Shown here piece after piece: positions 8,385-16,610 of a stretch of 64,000 nt of DNA. Position 1 is the stretch's first letter, and each line of letters opens with the position of its first letter. The translations under genes and the position numbers were made by a program. The stretch comes from Lactonifactor longoviformis DSM 17459 (GTDB lineage: Bacteria > Bacillota > Clostridia > Lachnospirales > Lachnospiraceae), in contig NZ_FQVI01000010.1 in NCBI RefSeq assembly GCF_900129135.1, positions 62,001 through 126,000 on the forward strand. The letters run 5' to 3'. Under the pieces are notes generated by a model that ran no database searches, was not told the DNA's origin, and was given only the letters and a program-made list of their open reading frames with translations.

Positions 8385-8703
8385 GGTGAAAGAAATCCCG
8401 CGGCGGCGGGCTGGCCGGTTCGGACAGGAGGGAGGCTTAAGTTCCGGGGACACCTCCGTCGTGAAGAGAGTCTAAGACAAAACCGGAATCCCCGCCGGAG
8501 CACCGTTCGTATGTGCAAAGAATGCTTTATGTGCATTCCCTGCCCATGCTCACTTTTTTTCGGCCTGGACTGCCGAAAAAATCTCCAGCGTGAATCCCGG
8601 TTTTGCCAAAGACTCTCTAGTCACTCCTGCGGAATCGTCCGCGGAACTTAAGCCTCCCTCCCGCCCGAACCGGCCAGCCCCCCGCCGCAAGATTCCTCTC
8701 ACC
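8385..8703 (-). repeat. Long GC-rich palindromic element 1, possible structured RNA
   Basis: Two 66-base arms (8385-8450 and 8638-8703) are complementary at 58 of 66 positions. Inside them lie further nested pairings: 8465-8486 with 8598-8619, 8493-8500 with 8583-8590, and an apical hairpin TTTTTTCGGC/GCCGAAAAAA near 8555-8581. Of the eight mismatches between the outer arms, six are A-C or C-A on the plus strand, which become G-U pairs on the minus strand. This suggests an RNA read from the minus strand. The element is far richer in G+C than its surroundings. No protein frame in it looks real. It does not match any RNA family I can name. Confidence 0.6.
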
Positions 8704-8823
8704 TGGGTATAGGGAAGTTCCAGGGGGAGATTTTTGGCAGTTTATCCCAAACATCAAGTCGCCAATAGTGAGAAATAAGTAGAGGAAAAGTGTACAACTC
8801 CCGACCTTCCCCACCCGTTTTCC

Positions 8824-9135
8824 GTGAATGTGAAGTGAGTCTCAACCAGGATATAGGAGGGAGCACCGGGGAGACAGGGCCAGGGGCCGGGGGATAGGGA
8901 CCAGTCAGGGAGGTTAAGCGGAGTGAGCCGAAGATCCAGTCCACCAGCTGATTAACGAGGAAGGCTTTCCTGACGAGTTTAGCAGCTGGTAGGACTTAGC
9001 TTAGGGGAACGGAGCCTCGAGCTGACTGGTCCCTATCCCCCGGCCCCTGGCCCTGTCTCCCCGGTGCTCCCTTCTATATCCGTCCGTCTGCGACACTCTG
9101 CTTCCCGCCTACATAACCCCGAACTTCACATACAC
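8824..9135. repeat. Long GC-rich palindromic element 2, possible structured RNA
   Basis: Arms 8849-8908 and 9022-9081 are complementary at 59 of 60 positions; an outer stem 8824-8836 with 9123-9135 matches 12 of 13. The 113-base centre folds further: AGTCC and CCAGCTG near 8938-8950 pair with CAGCTGG and GGACT near 8983-8996, around a small AGGAA/TTCCT hairpin. It shares the general plan of element 1 (GC-rich rod, GGGAGG-TTAAG near the inner end of the left arm), but the arm sequences differ. With 8280-9161 otherwise empty of genes, this stretch is best described as two palindromic elements plus spacer. Confidence 0.6.
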
Positions 9136-9161
9136 AAAACTATATTTTTTTACAAAACCTC

Positions 9162-9189
9162 TTGCAATCCCCTCAAAATAAGATATAAT
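9162..9189 (+). promoter_or_regulatory. Sigma-A type promoter upstream of the small conserved protein
   Basis: TTGCAA and a perfect TATAAT with a 16-base spacer. The transcript would start near 9196 and carry about 315 bases of leader before the next plausible gene. In that leader I see only small A+T-rich palindromes and no coding sequence. Confidence 0.55.
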
Positions 9190-9511
9190 AACCATAAGAA
9201 AAGTCAGGGAAACTGCACATCATTTTCACAGGAAAGGATGTGGTCGCTAAAGATAACAGCAGATAATAGTATTCCCATGTAAGTAAAAAAGTTCTGTATT
9301 CCAATCATGCGGTGTCTCTGCCGCAAAAGAATGAACAGATTCAATTGTTCTTAGATTCCCAAAACAAAGATTTATAGTAATAGAAGCATACTGCAGAATC
9401 CTTGTCTTTTCTAATCATATTTGACGCTTTTCGGTAAAGCTGTTTCAGAAAGGAGAAGGGGTAGCTGCAGCTTATAATATATCACAATTTTGCTGGTTAT
9501 CCGTAAAAAGT

Positions 9512-9733
9512 ATGGGGAAAAAACGTTCCAAAAAGACGGAAACTCTCCGTGAAGAATTAAAGTATTATGAAAGCAAGGGAATCTCTCTGTGGCTGGACGG
9601 CAAGGCCAGCACGCCCAGGGAGATTGAAAAGGCCCACAAGATTGCTGAAGACGGAGTCTACATGCGGGACTATGTCCAAAATGAGAAAGGAGAGATTGAG
9701 AAGCTGGAATTTGATTTTGTAAAAACTAAATAA
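9512..9733 (+). CDS. Small hypothetical protein
   Basis: A 73-residue, highly charged protein: a basic N-terminus (MGKKRSKK) is followed by LREELKYYESKGISLWLDGK and an acidic, tyrosine-containing C-terminal half. The composition and the phrase WLDGKASTPREIEKAH suggest a conserved small cytoplasmic protein, but I cannot name a family or function. No stop occurs upstream for some distance and no strong ribosome binding site precedes the ATG; an AAAGGAG lies 50 bases upstream, too far to serve it. The start is therefore uncertain. A GC-rich hairpin follows the stop. Confidence 0.55.
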   Translation: MGKKRSKKTETLREELKYYESKGISLWLDGKASTPREIEKAHKIAEDGVYMRDYVQNEKGEIEKLEFDFVKTK

Positions 9734-9743
9734 TACATAAGGA

Positions 9744-9793
9744 AAGCGGCCTTTTAGTCTATAAGGTCCCACAGTACAGCTGAAAGGCCGCTT
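9744..9793 (+). terminator. Probable hairpin terminator with a long loop
   Basis: AAGCGGCCTTT and its exact complement AAAGGCCGCTT enclose a 28-base loop. No T-tract follows, so it may be a processing or stability structure rather than a true terminator. From 9794 to about 10020 I see nothing else that can be supported. Confidence 0.4.
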
Positions 9794-10022
9794 ATCTGAA
9801 CCGGGGTACTGCTTTTCTTCTGCGAATTATGGCTGGATCGCGGCTGGGGACTTGCGCCGATTTCTGTGCCTGCTAAAGGGGTGTTTCCCATAGAGGGATG
9901 CCAGTATATCTGTATCCTGCAGAATCATATGTCTGCGCAGCGGAGGCATTTTGGTATGATATGGGAAAAAAGCCGTAATTTTTTTAGATGTATGAAAAAA
10001 ACATAAAATGTCGAATAAGGTA

Positions 10023-10050
10023 ATGACGAAATTTAAAAATATGTTATAAT
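10023..10050 (+). promoter_or_regulatory. Promoter of the GH18 gene
   Basis: ATGACG and a perfect TATAAT with a 16-base spacer, followed by AGGAGG and the start codon 26 bases after the -10 box. Confidence 0.55.
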
Positions 10051-10076
10051 GGTACGGAAAGCAGGAGGTAAACATA

Positions 10077-11771
10077 ATGAAGAAAAAAGTAATACCGATT
10101 TTAGTTGCTATGCTGCTGGTAGTAGTTGTAGCATTGGTCGGCATTGTAACGATGACGATTAAGAAACACACGCCGTCGGATAAGGAGATGGATGCGGGTA
10201 CATATTATAAGGTAGAAAACAGTGATGATGTGGCAGTGATACTGCAGGATGCGGTAAGTGAGAAAAAAGGAAAGTTAATTGACGGAAAAGTATATCTGGA
10301 TTATGGAACCGTGAGCAGTACGCTGAACAAACGGTTTTACTGGGATAAGAATGAGAACAAATTGTTATATACCACTCCTACGGATATTATAACAATTTCT
10401 ATAGATGGCAATACCTATCAGGTATCGGGTCAGGAACAGTCCGTAGATTATGTGATCTTTAAACAAGAAGGGGAGGAGGGGTATCTGGCCCTTGATTTTG
10501 TAAAGCAATATACGGACATGGATGTTCAGCAGTATGAATCTCCCAATAAAGTTGTAATTCGGTATCAATGGGGAGCGGTATCCGAGGTAACGGCCAGCGA
10601 TGATACAGTGATACGTTATAGAGGCGGGATTAAAAGCGAGATTTTGACCCATGTGGCCAAAGGGGACACGATGATCCTTCTGGAGGAATTGGAAGAGTGG
10701 AGTAAGGTAGCCTCTTCGGACGGGTTTATTGGCTATGTGCGGAAAAAAGATATAGGAAGTCCGGAGAATAAAAGTCTTGAGTCAACTTCAGGATACACAG
10801 CACCGGAGTACACTAGTCAGAGGAGGGACTATAAGATTAACCTTCTGTGGCACCAGGTTACCTCCCAGGCTGCCAATGACGGTCTGACACAGGCAGTAGC
10901 CAATGTGAAAGGAGTGAATACAATATCCCCCACATGGTTTTCTGTGAGTGATAACGCCGGGAATATTACTTCCCTTGCGGATGCCAATTATGTGGCTGCG
11001 GCAAAGCAGCTTGGTATGGAAGTGTGGGCGCTGGTAGATAATTTTAATACAGAGATGAGTACGTATGAAGTACTGTCACACACAACCTCCAGACAGAATC
11101 TCATAAATAATCTGGTACAGGCTGTTCTTGGGGCGGGGGCTGCCGGGATTAATGTTGATTTTGAAAGTCTGAAAGAGGAAGAGGGGCCTCACTTTATACA
11201 GTTTATCAGAGAACTCTCCATTCAGTGCAGAAAAAACAGTCTGGTATTATCCATAGATAATCCCGTTCCTGAGAATTATACGATGCTTTATGACCGCAGG
11301 GAACAGGGAGTAGTGGCAGATTATGTGATCATCATGGGGTACGATGAGCATTTTAAAGGTGATGAGGAGGCCGGATCGGTGGCATCTCTTCCTTTTGTGC
11401 AGAAGGGAATTGAAAAAACGCTGGAAGAAGTGCCGGCAGACCGGGTGATTAACGGAATTCCGTTTTACACCAGACTGTGGAAGGTTCCGGACAGCGGCAG
11501 CGAGGTTACCAGTGAAGTAATGGCAATGGATCAGGCATCTGCTTATATCAGCGAGAATCAGATTGAAACTTTCTGGGATAAGGAGTCCGGTCAGAATTAC
11601 GGTGAACTTTCCACGGAGGATGCGACCTATAAGATATGGCTGGAGGACGAACAGTCGCTGGAAGAAAAACTGAAGCTGATACAGCAGTATGAGCTGGCCG
11701 GGGTTGCAGAGTGGAAACTTGGATTGGAACGCCCGAGTGTCTGGGATTTAATCAGTAAATATGTGAATTAG
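10077..11771 (+). CDS. Membrane-anchored glycoside hydrolase family 18 protein with SH3 domain
   Basis: 564 residues. A hydrophobic segment at residues 4-26 anchors or exports the protein. Residues about 55-160 resemble the copper-amine-oxidase N-terminal-like domain found on clostridial envelope proteins, residues about 165-225 form a bacterial SH3 domain (DTMILLEELEEWSKVASSDGF), and the rest is a GH18 barrel. The catalytic strand reads INVDFES with the acid Glu at 363 and Asp at 361. Relatives include the spore germination protein YaaH/SleL group. A role in peptidoglycan or spore cortex trimming is likely given the CwlD-like gene two genes downstream, but the exact substrate is inferred. 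Confidence 0.85.
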   Translation: MKKKVIPILVAMLLVVVVALVGIVTMTIKKHTPSDKEMDAGTYYKVENSDDVAVILQDAVSEKKGKLIDGKVYLDYGTVSSTLNKRFYWDKNENKLLYTTPTDIITISIDGNTYQVSGQEQSVDYVIFKQEGEEGYLALDFVKQYTDMDVQQYESPNKVVIRYQWGAVSEVTASDDTVIRYRGGIKSEILTHVAKGDTMILLEELEEWSKVASSDGFIGYVRKKDIGSPENKSLESTSGYTAPEYTSQRRDYKINLLWHQVTSQAANDGLTQAVANVKGVNTISPTWFSVSDNAGNITSLADANYVAAAKQLGMEVWALVDNFNTEMSTYEVLSHTTSRQNLINNLVQAVLGAGAAGINVDFESLKEEEGPHFIQFIRELSIQCRKNSLVLSIDNPVPENYTMLYDRREQGVVADYVIIMGYDEHFKGDEEAGSVASLPFVQKGIEKTLEEVPADRVINGIPFYTRLWKVPDSGSEVTSEVMAMDQASAYISENQIETFWDKESGQNYGELSTEDATYKIWLEDEQSLEEKLKLIQQYELAGVAEWKLGLERPSVWDLISKYVN

Positions 11772-11804
11772 GATACCGGGAGTCAGAAGAAAGAGGTGGA
11801 GTAT

Positions 11805-12587
11805 ATGGGCGAACAGGAAATGTTTAAGACTACAATCATGGGAGGCTTTGATAAAGAGGATGTTTTGGAGCAGGTGCAGAAGCTGAAGGACGATTCTGCA
11901 TCAAGGCTTGCCAAGCTGAAGAAAGAGCTGGAGGCTAAGGACGCCAAGATAGCAGAGCTGATTAAGCGCCTGGAGTTAAAGGATGCCCAGCAGGCCAGGC
12001 TGGAAGAGGAGATACATAACAAATACCAGAAATATATTGAACGTTACGACAGTATTGGAAGGCTGGTATTTGAGGCTCAGGTGAAAGCAGAAGATATGGT
12101 TGCCGAAGCGCAGAGGAAGAGCGAGGAAATTATCACTCAGGCTGAGGAAGAGGCAAAACGGCGGGTAGATTCTGTGCAGTCTGAGATTGACGATAAATTG
12201 GTTGAGGGCAAGAAAAAATACCTTGCGGTTCAGGATGAGATGAACGGCATTGTGGAACTGATCAATCAGGCTCAAAAACGTTTTATGGCCTCTTATAAAG
12301 AGGTGCATCAGATCATCAGCACGATGCCTACTTCGCTGCAGGACATTGAGGATGAGCGGGACGTGGATCTCCTGCACCCGATGGAAGAGCTGGAGATACA
12401 TGAGATAGAGAAGGAGAAGGCAAAAGAGGTACATCTGGGGGACACCCAGGAGCTGGAGGTAATGGATGCCCTGGACAGTATTGCAGACCTGGATGAATAC
12501 GATGCGGAAGATGAGATTAATGACCAGCTGGTGAATAAAATTCAAAGTATGCTGGGTGATGACCTGGATGATGATTTGGAAGACTAG
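11805..12587 (+). CDS. DivIVA-like coiled-coil protein
   Basis: 260 residues, almost entirely coiled coil from about residue 15 to 170, starting MFKTTIMGGFDKEDVLEQV, which resembles the membrane-binding N-terminus of DivIVA/GpsB-type proteins. The C-terminal third is strongly acidic and ends DDDLDDDLED. DivIVA relatives mark poles or septa and recruit division or sporulation proteins. A GTG nine bases upstream could also start the frame, but AGAGGTGG is well placed for the ATG. It follows the GH18 gene by 33 bases, suggesting co-transcription. Confidence 0.65.
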   Translation: MGEQEMFKTTIMGGFDKEDVLEQVQKLKDDSASRLAKLKKELEAKDAKIAELIKRLELKDAQQARLEEEIHNKYQKYIERYDSIGRLVFEAQVKAEDMVAEAQRKSEEIITQAEEEAKRRVDSVQSEIDDKLVEGKKKYLAVQDEMNGIVELINQAQKRFMASYKEVHQIISTMPTSLQDIEDERDVDLLHPMEELEIHEIEKEKAKEVHLGDTQELEVMDALDSIADLDEYDAEDEINDQLVNKIQSMLGDDLDDDLED

Positions 12588-12608
12588 AGCCGGAAGATTG
12601 GGATTATT

Positions 12609-12660
12609 AGAAGCTCCCTTAAAGCATATACTTTAAAGAATATGCTTTAAGGGAGCTTCT
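12609..12660 (+). promoter_or_regulatory. Hairpin that buries the ribosome binding site of the cwlD-like gene
   Basis: A perfect 20-bp inverted repeat with a 12-base loop ends four bases before the amidase start codon. The only good ribosome binding site, GGGAG at 12651-12655, lies inside the right arm. No T-tract follows, so it does not look like a terminator. As RNA it should reduce translation of the next gene unless opened. Confidence 0.7.
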
Positions 12661-12664
12661 CATT

Positions 12665-13351
12665 ATGAGAAAAAAGGCAATTGAGCTTCTGATGGCGGTT
12701 CTTCTACTGGTAGGGGCATTTTTTCTGTCAAAAGAAGGGGCTGAGCTAGTCAGTAAGGAGCTGGCACAGGATGCAAAAGTTATAGTGGTAGATGCAGGAC
12801 ACGGAGGAATCGATCCTGGGGTTATCGGAATCGGAGGGCTGAAAGAAAAAGATATCAATCTTCAGATTGCTAAGAAAGTAAAGAAAAAACTGGAGAAAGA
12901 AGGCTACACCATTGTAATGACCCGAACCAAAGATGAAGGTCTTTACGAGGAAAATACTAATAATAAAAAAGTTCAGGATATGCAGAACCGATGCAATCTG
13001 ATCAAAGAGAAAAAGCCGGTTATGACAATCAGCATCCACCAGAACAGTTATCCCGATGCATCAGTCTGCGGTCCCCAGGTTTTTTATTTTACACACTCTG
13101 CAGAGGGGGCAAAGCTGGGAAAATCCATCCAGGATCAGCTGAATACATATCTGGAGGTTGCCCGGCCCAGGGTTGAGAAAGGCAACAGTACTTACTATCT
13201 GTTAAAGAAGAGTGAGGGTGTTCTTACTATAGTAGAATGCGGGTTTCTGACGAATCCGGATGAAGCTGCAAAACTGCAGACAAAAGAATATCAGGATAAG
13301 GTCGCGGAAGCTGTATGCCAGGGGGTTTTGGAATATCTGGGCAATAAATAG
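12665..13351 (+). CDS. cwlD: N-acetylmuramoyl-L-alanine amidase, CwlD-like
   Basis: 228 residues, with an N-terminal signal or anchor (residues 5-22) and an Amidase_3 zinc domain. Zinc and catalytic signatures are visible: VVDAGHGGIDPG near residue 42, MTISIHQNSY near 121 and VECGFLTNPDEA near 191. CwlD (about 237 residues in Bacillus) starts formation of muramic delta-lactam in the spore cortex, and the size and neighbours fit. It could also be a general cell-wall amidase. Its translation is probably limited by the hairpin just upstream. Confidence 0.85.
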   Translation: MRKKAIELLMAVLLLVGAFFLSKEGAELVSKELAQDAKVIVVDAGHGGIDPGVIGIGGLKEKDINLQIAKKVKKKLEKEGYTIVMTRTKDEGLYEENTNNKKVQDMQNRCNLIKEKKPVMTISIHQNSYPDASVCGPQVFYFTHSAEGAKLGKSIQDQLNTYLEVARPRVEKGNSTYYLLKKSEGVLTIVECGFLTNPDEAAKLQTKEYQDKVAEAVCQGVLEYLGNK

Positions 13352-13473
13352 ACAATATATAAATAAAATAATTATTGTCTACAAAAAAGAGGGTAAACAA
13401 CTTAAAATGACAATAAAGTTTCTTTATAATAAAGTACGTAGCCGAGAAACCCATAGGAAAAAGGGGGAATTTT

Positions 13474-14427
13474 ATGAAGATTGCAATTACCTGCCACTAC
13501 GCGAAGCTTCCGGAAGAACATCCGACCTGGATACGGGCGGTACAAATGGCAGATGTTGTTCTCAGCAAATCCCAGAATCTCACACAGGATGAGCTTCTGG
13601 AATTTGTACAGGGAGCAGATGCGCTGATCACAGGGACGGACTGGATGCGGAGAGATGTCATTGAACAGCTGCCCGAATGCCTGAAGATTATATCCAGACC
13701 TGCTGTGGGATATGACCGGGTGGATGTGGCGGCGGCAAAAGAGAGGGGAATTGCAGTGTGCAATGCTCCCGGCGCCAATTCGGATTCTGTGGCCGAGCTC
13801 ACCGTTGGCCTGCTGTTAGCCTGTGCCAGAAAGATACCCGATCATGTGTCAGAGTGCAGAGAATACTGCTGGAAGGCCGGAGAAAAATGCTCAGAGCTGA
13901 AGGGGAAGACGATTGGTATCTGGGGGCTTGGCGCTATCGGAAGAGGAGTAGCCCTGCGGCTGAGAGCATTTGGCATGAATATTTTAGCCAACGATATTCT
14001 CTCCCGGGAGGAATTTTGCAGAGAAAACGGGATACAGCAGGTTACGGAGGAGGAACTTCTGACCAGAAGTGACTTTATTTCTCTGCATATGCCGGCCAAT
14101 GATCAGACACATCATATGATTAACCGTGAGACCATTGCCCTAATGAAAGACGGAGCAGGACTGATTAATGCGGCAAGGGGGGCTTTAGTGGATCATGAGG
14201 CAGTATATGATGGGCTGATCAGCGGCAAACTAAAATTTTACGGAGCAGATGTTATGGAGAATGAGCCGCCCGGCAGGGATAAGCTGTTTACACTGGACAA
14301 TGCATATATCACGCCTCATATAGGGGCCAACACCAGAGAGGCTACAGAAAAGATGCTGGATATTGCTCTGTGCAACGCTCTGGACCTGCTGGAAGGAAAG
14401 GCGTGCCGAAATATTGTGAATCCATAA
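13474..14427 (+). CDS. D-2-hydroxyacid dehydrogenase, phosphoglycerate-dehydrogenase-like
   Basis: 317 residues of the NAD-dependent D-isomer 2-hydroxyacid dehydrogenase family. The Rossmann motif GLGAIGRGVA is near residue 152; the catalytic set is INAARGALVD (Arg), DVMENEPP (Glu) and TPHIGANT (His). No ACT domain follows, so it is the short form and may be 3-phosphoglycerate dehydrogenase or act on another hydroxyacid. AAAAAGGGGGAA precedes the start. No serC neighbour is present, so a serine pathway role is not confirmed. Confidence 0.85.
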   Translation: MKIAITCHYAKLPEEHPTWIRAVQMADVVLSKSQNLTQDELLEFVQGADALITGTDWMRRDVIEQLPECLKIISRPAVGYDRVDVAAAKERGIAVCNAPGANSDSVAELTVGLLLACARKIPDHVSECREYCWKAGEKCSELKGKTIGIWGLGAIGRGVALRLRAFGMNILANDILSREEFCRENGIQQVTEEELLTRSDFISLHMPANDQTHHMINRETIALMKDGAGLINAARGALVDHEAVYDGLISGKLKFYGADVMENEPPGRDKLFTLDNAYITPHIGANTREATEKMLDIALCNALDLLEGKACRNIVNP

Positions 14428-14610
14428 GTTTCAGGGAGTTTGGAGACAGGGGACACGGATTTCCCCAACGCGGAAAAAAATATTTTACTTTGCCTAATCT
14501 GGTGGTATAATGTTAAGGAGTATACTTTAGCATACGGCGAAGGCCGTATGCCTGCCCGATGGACATGTATTTACAGGTGCCATTGGGTATCATGTGATAA
14601 GAGGTACGAG

Positions 14611-15660
14611 ATGGAGACAAAAATAGTAACTGTGGATCCTAAGGATCCGGATCGGCATGTGATAGAAGAAGCAGGGAGAATACTCCGCAGAGGCGGACTG
14701 GTAGCCTTTCCGACGGAGACGGTATATGGCCTGGGAGGAGATGGGCTGAATCCAAAAGCCTCCGGGAAAATATACCGGGCGAAAGGAAGGCCGTCAGACA
14801 ATCCCCTTATCATTCATATTGCGGATTCAGACAGTCTGAACACGATTACCTCTGAATTTCCCTGGCAGGCTGAGGCATTGGCAGATGCATTTTGGCCGGG
14901 CCCGCTGACTATGATACTTCAAAAGAGCAGTAAGGTGCCTTATGAAACCACGGGAGGGCTGGACAGCGTAGCTGTACGTATGCCCAGCCACCCTGTTGCC
15001 ATGGCGGTAATACAGGCTGGGGGCGGTTTTATAGCTGCCCCCAGCGCCAATACGTCAGGGCGTCCAAGCCCCACAGAGGCCAGACATGTAATTGAAGATC
15101 TTCAGGGGAAGATTGATATGATTGTGGATGGAGGCATGGTAGGGATTGGTCTGGAGTCTACAATTGTGGACTGCACCGAAGAGGTACCGGTTATCTTAAG
15201 ACCGGGTTATATTAACCAGGAGATGATCCAAAAGATTGTCGGCAGAGTGAAGATGGACAAAGGACTTCTGATTACAGATGAAAACGTAAAGCCAAAAGCC
15301 CCGGGGATGAAATACCGGCATTACGCCCCTAAGGCTGAGCTTACGATTGTTGAGGGTGAAAGCACCCTGGTGGTTCGCAGAATTAATGAATTAACTGACG
15401 AATTCCGGAGACAAGGTGCAAGAGTGGGAATTATCGGGACAGATGAAACTGCCGGTCAGTATCGGGCGGATGTGGTGAAAAGCATTGGCACAAGAAAAGA
15501 AGAAGAAAGCATTGCGCTGCATCTATTTGGCATTTTGCGGGAATTTGATGAGGCAGATGTGGACTTTATATTTTCTGAATCATTCCGGACGCCCCAGATG
15601 GGACAGGCAATTATGAACCGGCTGCTGAAAGCTGCCGGTCACCGAATCATTTATGTGTAA
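14611..15660 (+). CDS. Threonylcarbamoyl-AMP synthase (Sua5/YwlC type)
   Basis: Makes threonylcarbamoyl-AMP from threonine, bicarbonate and ATP for the t6A modification of tRNAs that read ANN codons. The N-terminal YrdC domain shows GGLVAFPTETVYGLG near residue 30 and the KRPSDNPL-like AKGRPSDNPL; the C-terminal Sua5 domain (from about residue 225) begins APGMKYRHYAPKA. 349 residues matches the long Sua5 form. The frame is open further upstream, but GAGGT five bases before this ATG and the family N-terminus support this start. It heads the operon with ywlE-like, rpiB and upp genes, as in Bacillus. A TATAAT lies at 14506-14511 upstream with no clear -35. Confidence 0.92.
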   Translation: METKIVTVDPKDPDRHVIEEAGRILRRGGLVAFPTETVYGLGGDGLNPKASGKIYRAKGRPSDNPLIIHIADSDSLNTITSEFPWQAEALADAFWPGPLTMILQKSSKVPYETTGGLDSVAVRMPSHPVAMAVIQAGGGFIAAPSANTSGRPSPTEARHVIEDLQGKIDMIVDGGMVGIGLESTIVDCTEEVPVILRPGYINQEMIQKIVGRVKMDKGLLITDENVKPKAPGMKYRHYAPKAELTIVEGESTLVVRRINELTDEFRRQGARVGIIGTDETAGQYRADVVKSIGTRKEEESIALHLFGILREFDEADVDFIFSESFRTPQMGQAIMNRLLKAAGHRIIYV

Positions 15661-15672
15661 GGAGCAAGGCGA

Positions 15673-16140
15673 ATGAATCAATATCAGAAAATTATCTTCG
15701 TGGACTCTAGTGATACCACACGGAGCCCTATGGCGGAGGTAGTATTAAAATCTATGAAAATGGATTACCCTATTTCCATACACTCCAGAGGACTTGTGGT
15801 CCTTTTTCCGGAACCTATGAATCAGAAGGCAGAGGCGATTTTAATCAGCAATGGATATGGTTCACAGAAACATATGTCAAAACCGCTGACACAGGATGAC
15901 ATTGGAGATGGATCCGGTGTGCTGCTACTGACGATGGAAGACAGTCAGAAAGAAAAGGTGTTTCAGGAATACAGCAATTTAAAGCATGTGTATACGGTGC
16001 GCGAGTTTTTGGGACACAGCGGGGATTTGAGGGCACTTTATGGGGCTCCGCTCATCGAGTACGGTTTATTTTATGAAGTACTCAAAGGGTTGATGGAGGA
16101 ACTGGTAATAAAACTATGTGAGGAGGAAATACTAGAATGA
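15673..16140 (+). CDS. Low-molecular-weight phosphatase (YwlE-like) homologue without catalytic cysteine
   Basis: 155 residues with the LMW protein phosphatase fold and the syntenic position of YwlE, the protein-arginine phosphatase. The family P-loop V-C-x-G-N-x-C-R-S-P reads VDSSDTTRSP here (residues 10-19): the nucleophile cysteine is Asp11 and the second cysteine is Thr16, while Arg17-Ser18-Pro19 remain. The general-acid Asp-Pro pair expected near residues 121-122 reads Ala-Leu. The frame is intact and its stop overlaps the next start (ATGA), so it is still translated. It is probably a pseudo-phosphatase that binds rather than cleaves, or one with changed chemistry. Confidence 0.8.
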   Translation: MNQYQKIIFVDSSDTTRSPMAEVVLKSMKMDYPISIHSRGLVVLFPEPMNQKAEAILISNGYGSQKHMSKPLTQDDIGDGSGVLLLTMEDSQKEKVFQEYSNLKHVYTVREFLGHSGDLRALYGAPLIEYGLFYEVLKGLMEELVIKLCEEEILE

Positions 16141-16574
16141 TAGCTTTAGGATGTGACCATGGAGGTTACGAATTAAAACAGGAAATTATTAAATATCTCA
16201 GCGAGAAGGAGATCCCCTTTAAGGATTTCGGCTGTGACAGTACAGAGGCAGTGGATTACCCTGTATATGCCAGAAAGGTTGGACATGCTATCTTAGACGG
16301 AACATGTGAGAAAGGAATTATTATCTGCGGGACGGGAATTGGAATTTCAATCGCAGCCAACAAGATGCCCGGGATCCGCGCGGCCCTCTGTACGGACTGT
16401 TTCTGTGCGGAAGCCACCAGACAGCATAACGATGCCAATGTTCTTGCGCTGGGCGGAAGGGTAGTAGGCCCCGGCCTTGCTGTAAAGATTGTAGATACAT
16501 TTTTAAATACTGAATTTTCCCATGCAGAGAGACATCAGAGGAGAATTGACTTAATTGAATCCGAAGAGGAATAA
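16137..16574 (+). CDS. rpiB: Ribose-5-phosphate isomerase B
   Basis: 145 residues interconverting ribose 5-phosphate and ribulose 5-phosphate in the pentose phosphate pathway. Motifs CDHGGYELK at the N-terminus, IICGTGIGISIAANK near residue 63 and ADVLALGGR-like ANVLALGGRVVG near residue 101 are typical RpiB/LacAB features. The start overlaps the preceding stop by four bases, which implies translational coupling. Some family members act on allose or galactose phosphates, but the synteny supports RpiB. Confidence 0.95.
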   Translation: MIALGCDHGGYELKQEIIKYLSEKEIPFKDFGCDSTEAVDYPVYARKVGHAILDGTCEKGIIICGTGIGISIAANKMPGIRAALCTDCFCAEATRQHNDANVLALGGRVVGPGLAVKIVDTFLNTEFSHAERHQRRIDLIESEEE

Positions 16575-16610
16575 AAAATAAGCATTTCTATAGACAAAGG
16601 AGGAAGCGTT

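Noticed and set aside
8283-8944. Several open frames across the palindromic elements on both strands
   Set aside because: They read through the inverted repeats, are rich in Pro, Arg and Ser as expected for GC-rich non-coding DNA, and lack ribosome binding sites.
8824-9135. Group II intron, retron or IS200/IS605 end as explanation for the palindromes
   Set aside because: No reverse transcriptase, transposase or intron domain V-like hairpin was found in or near the region.
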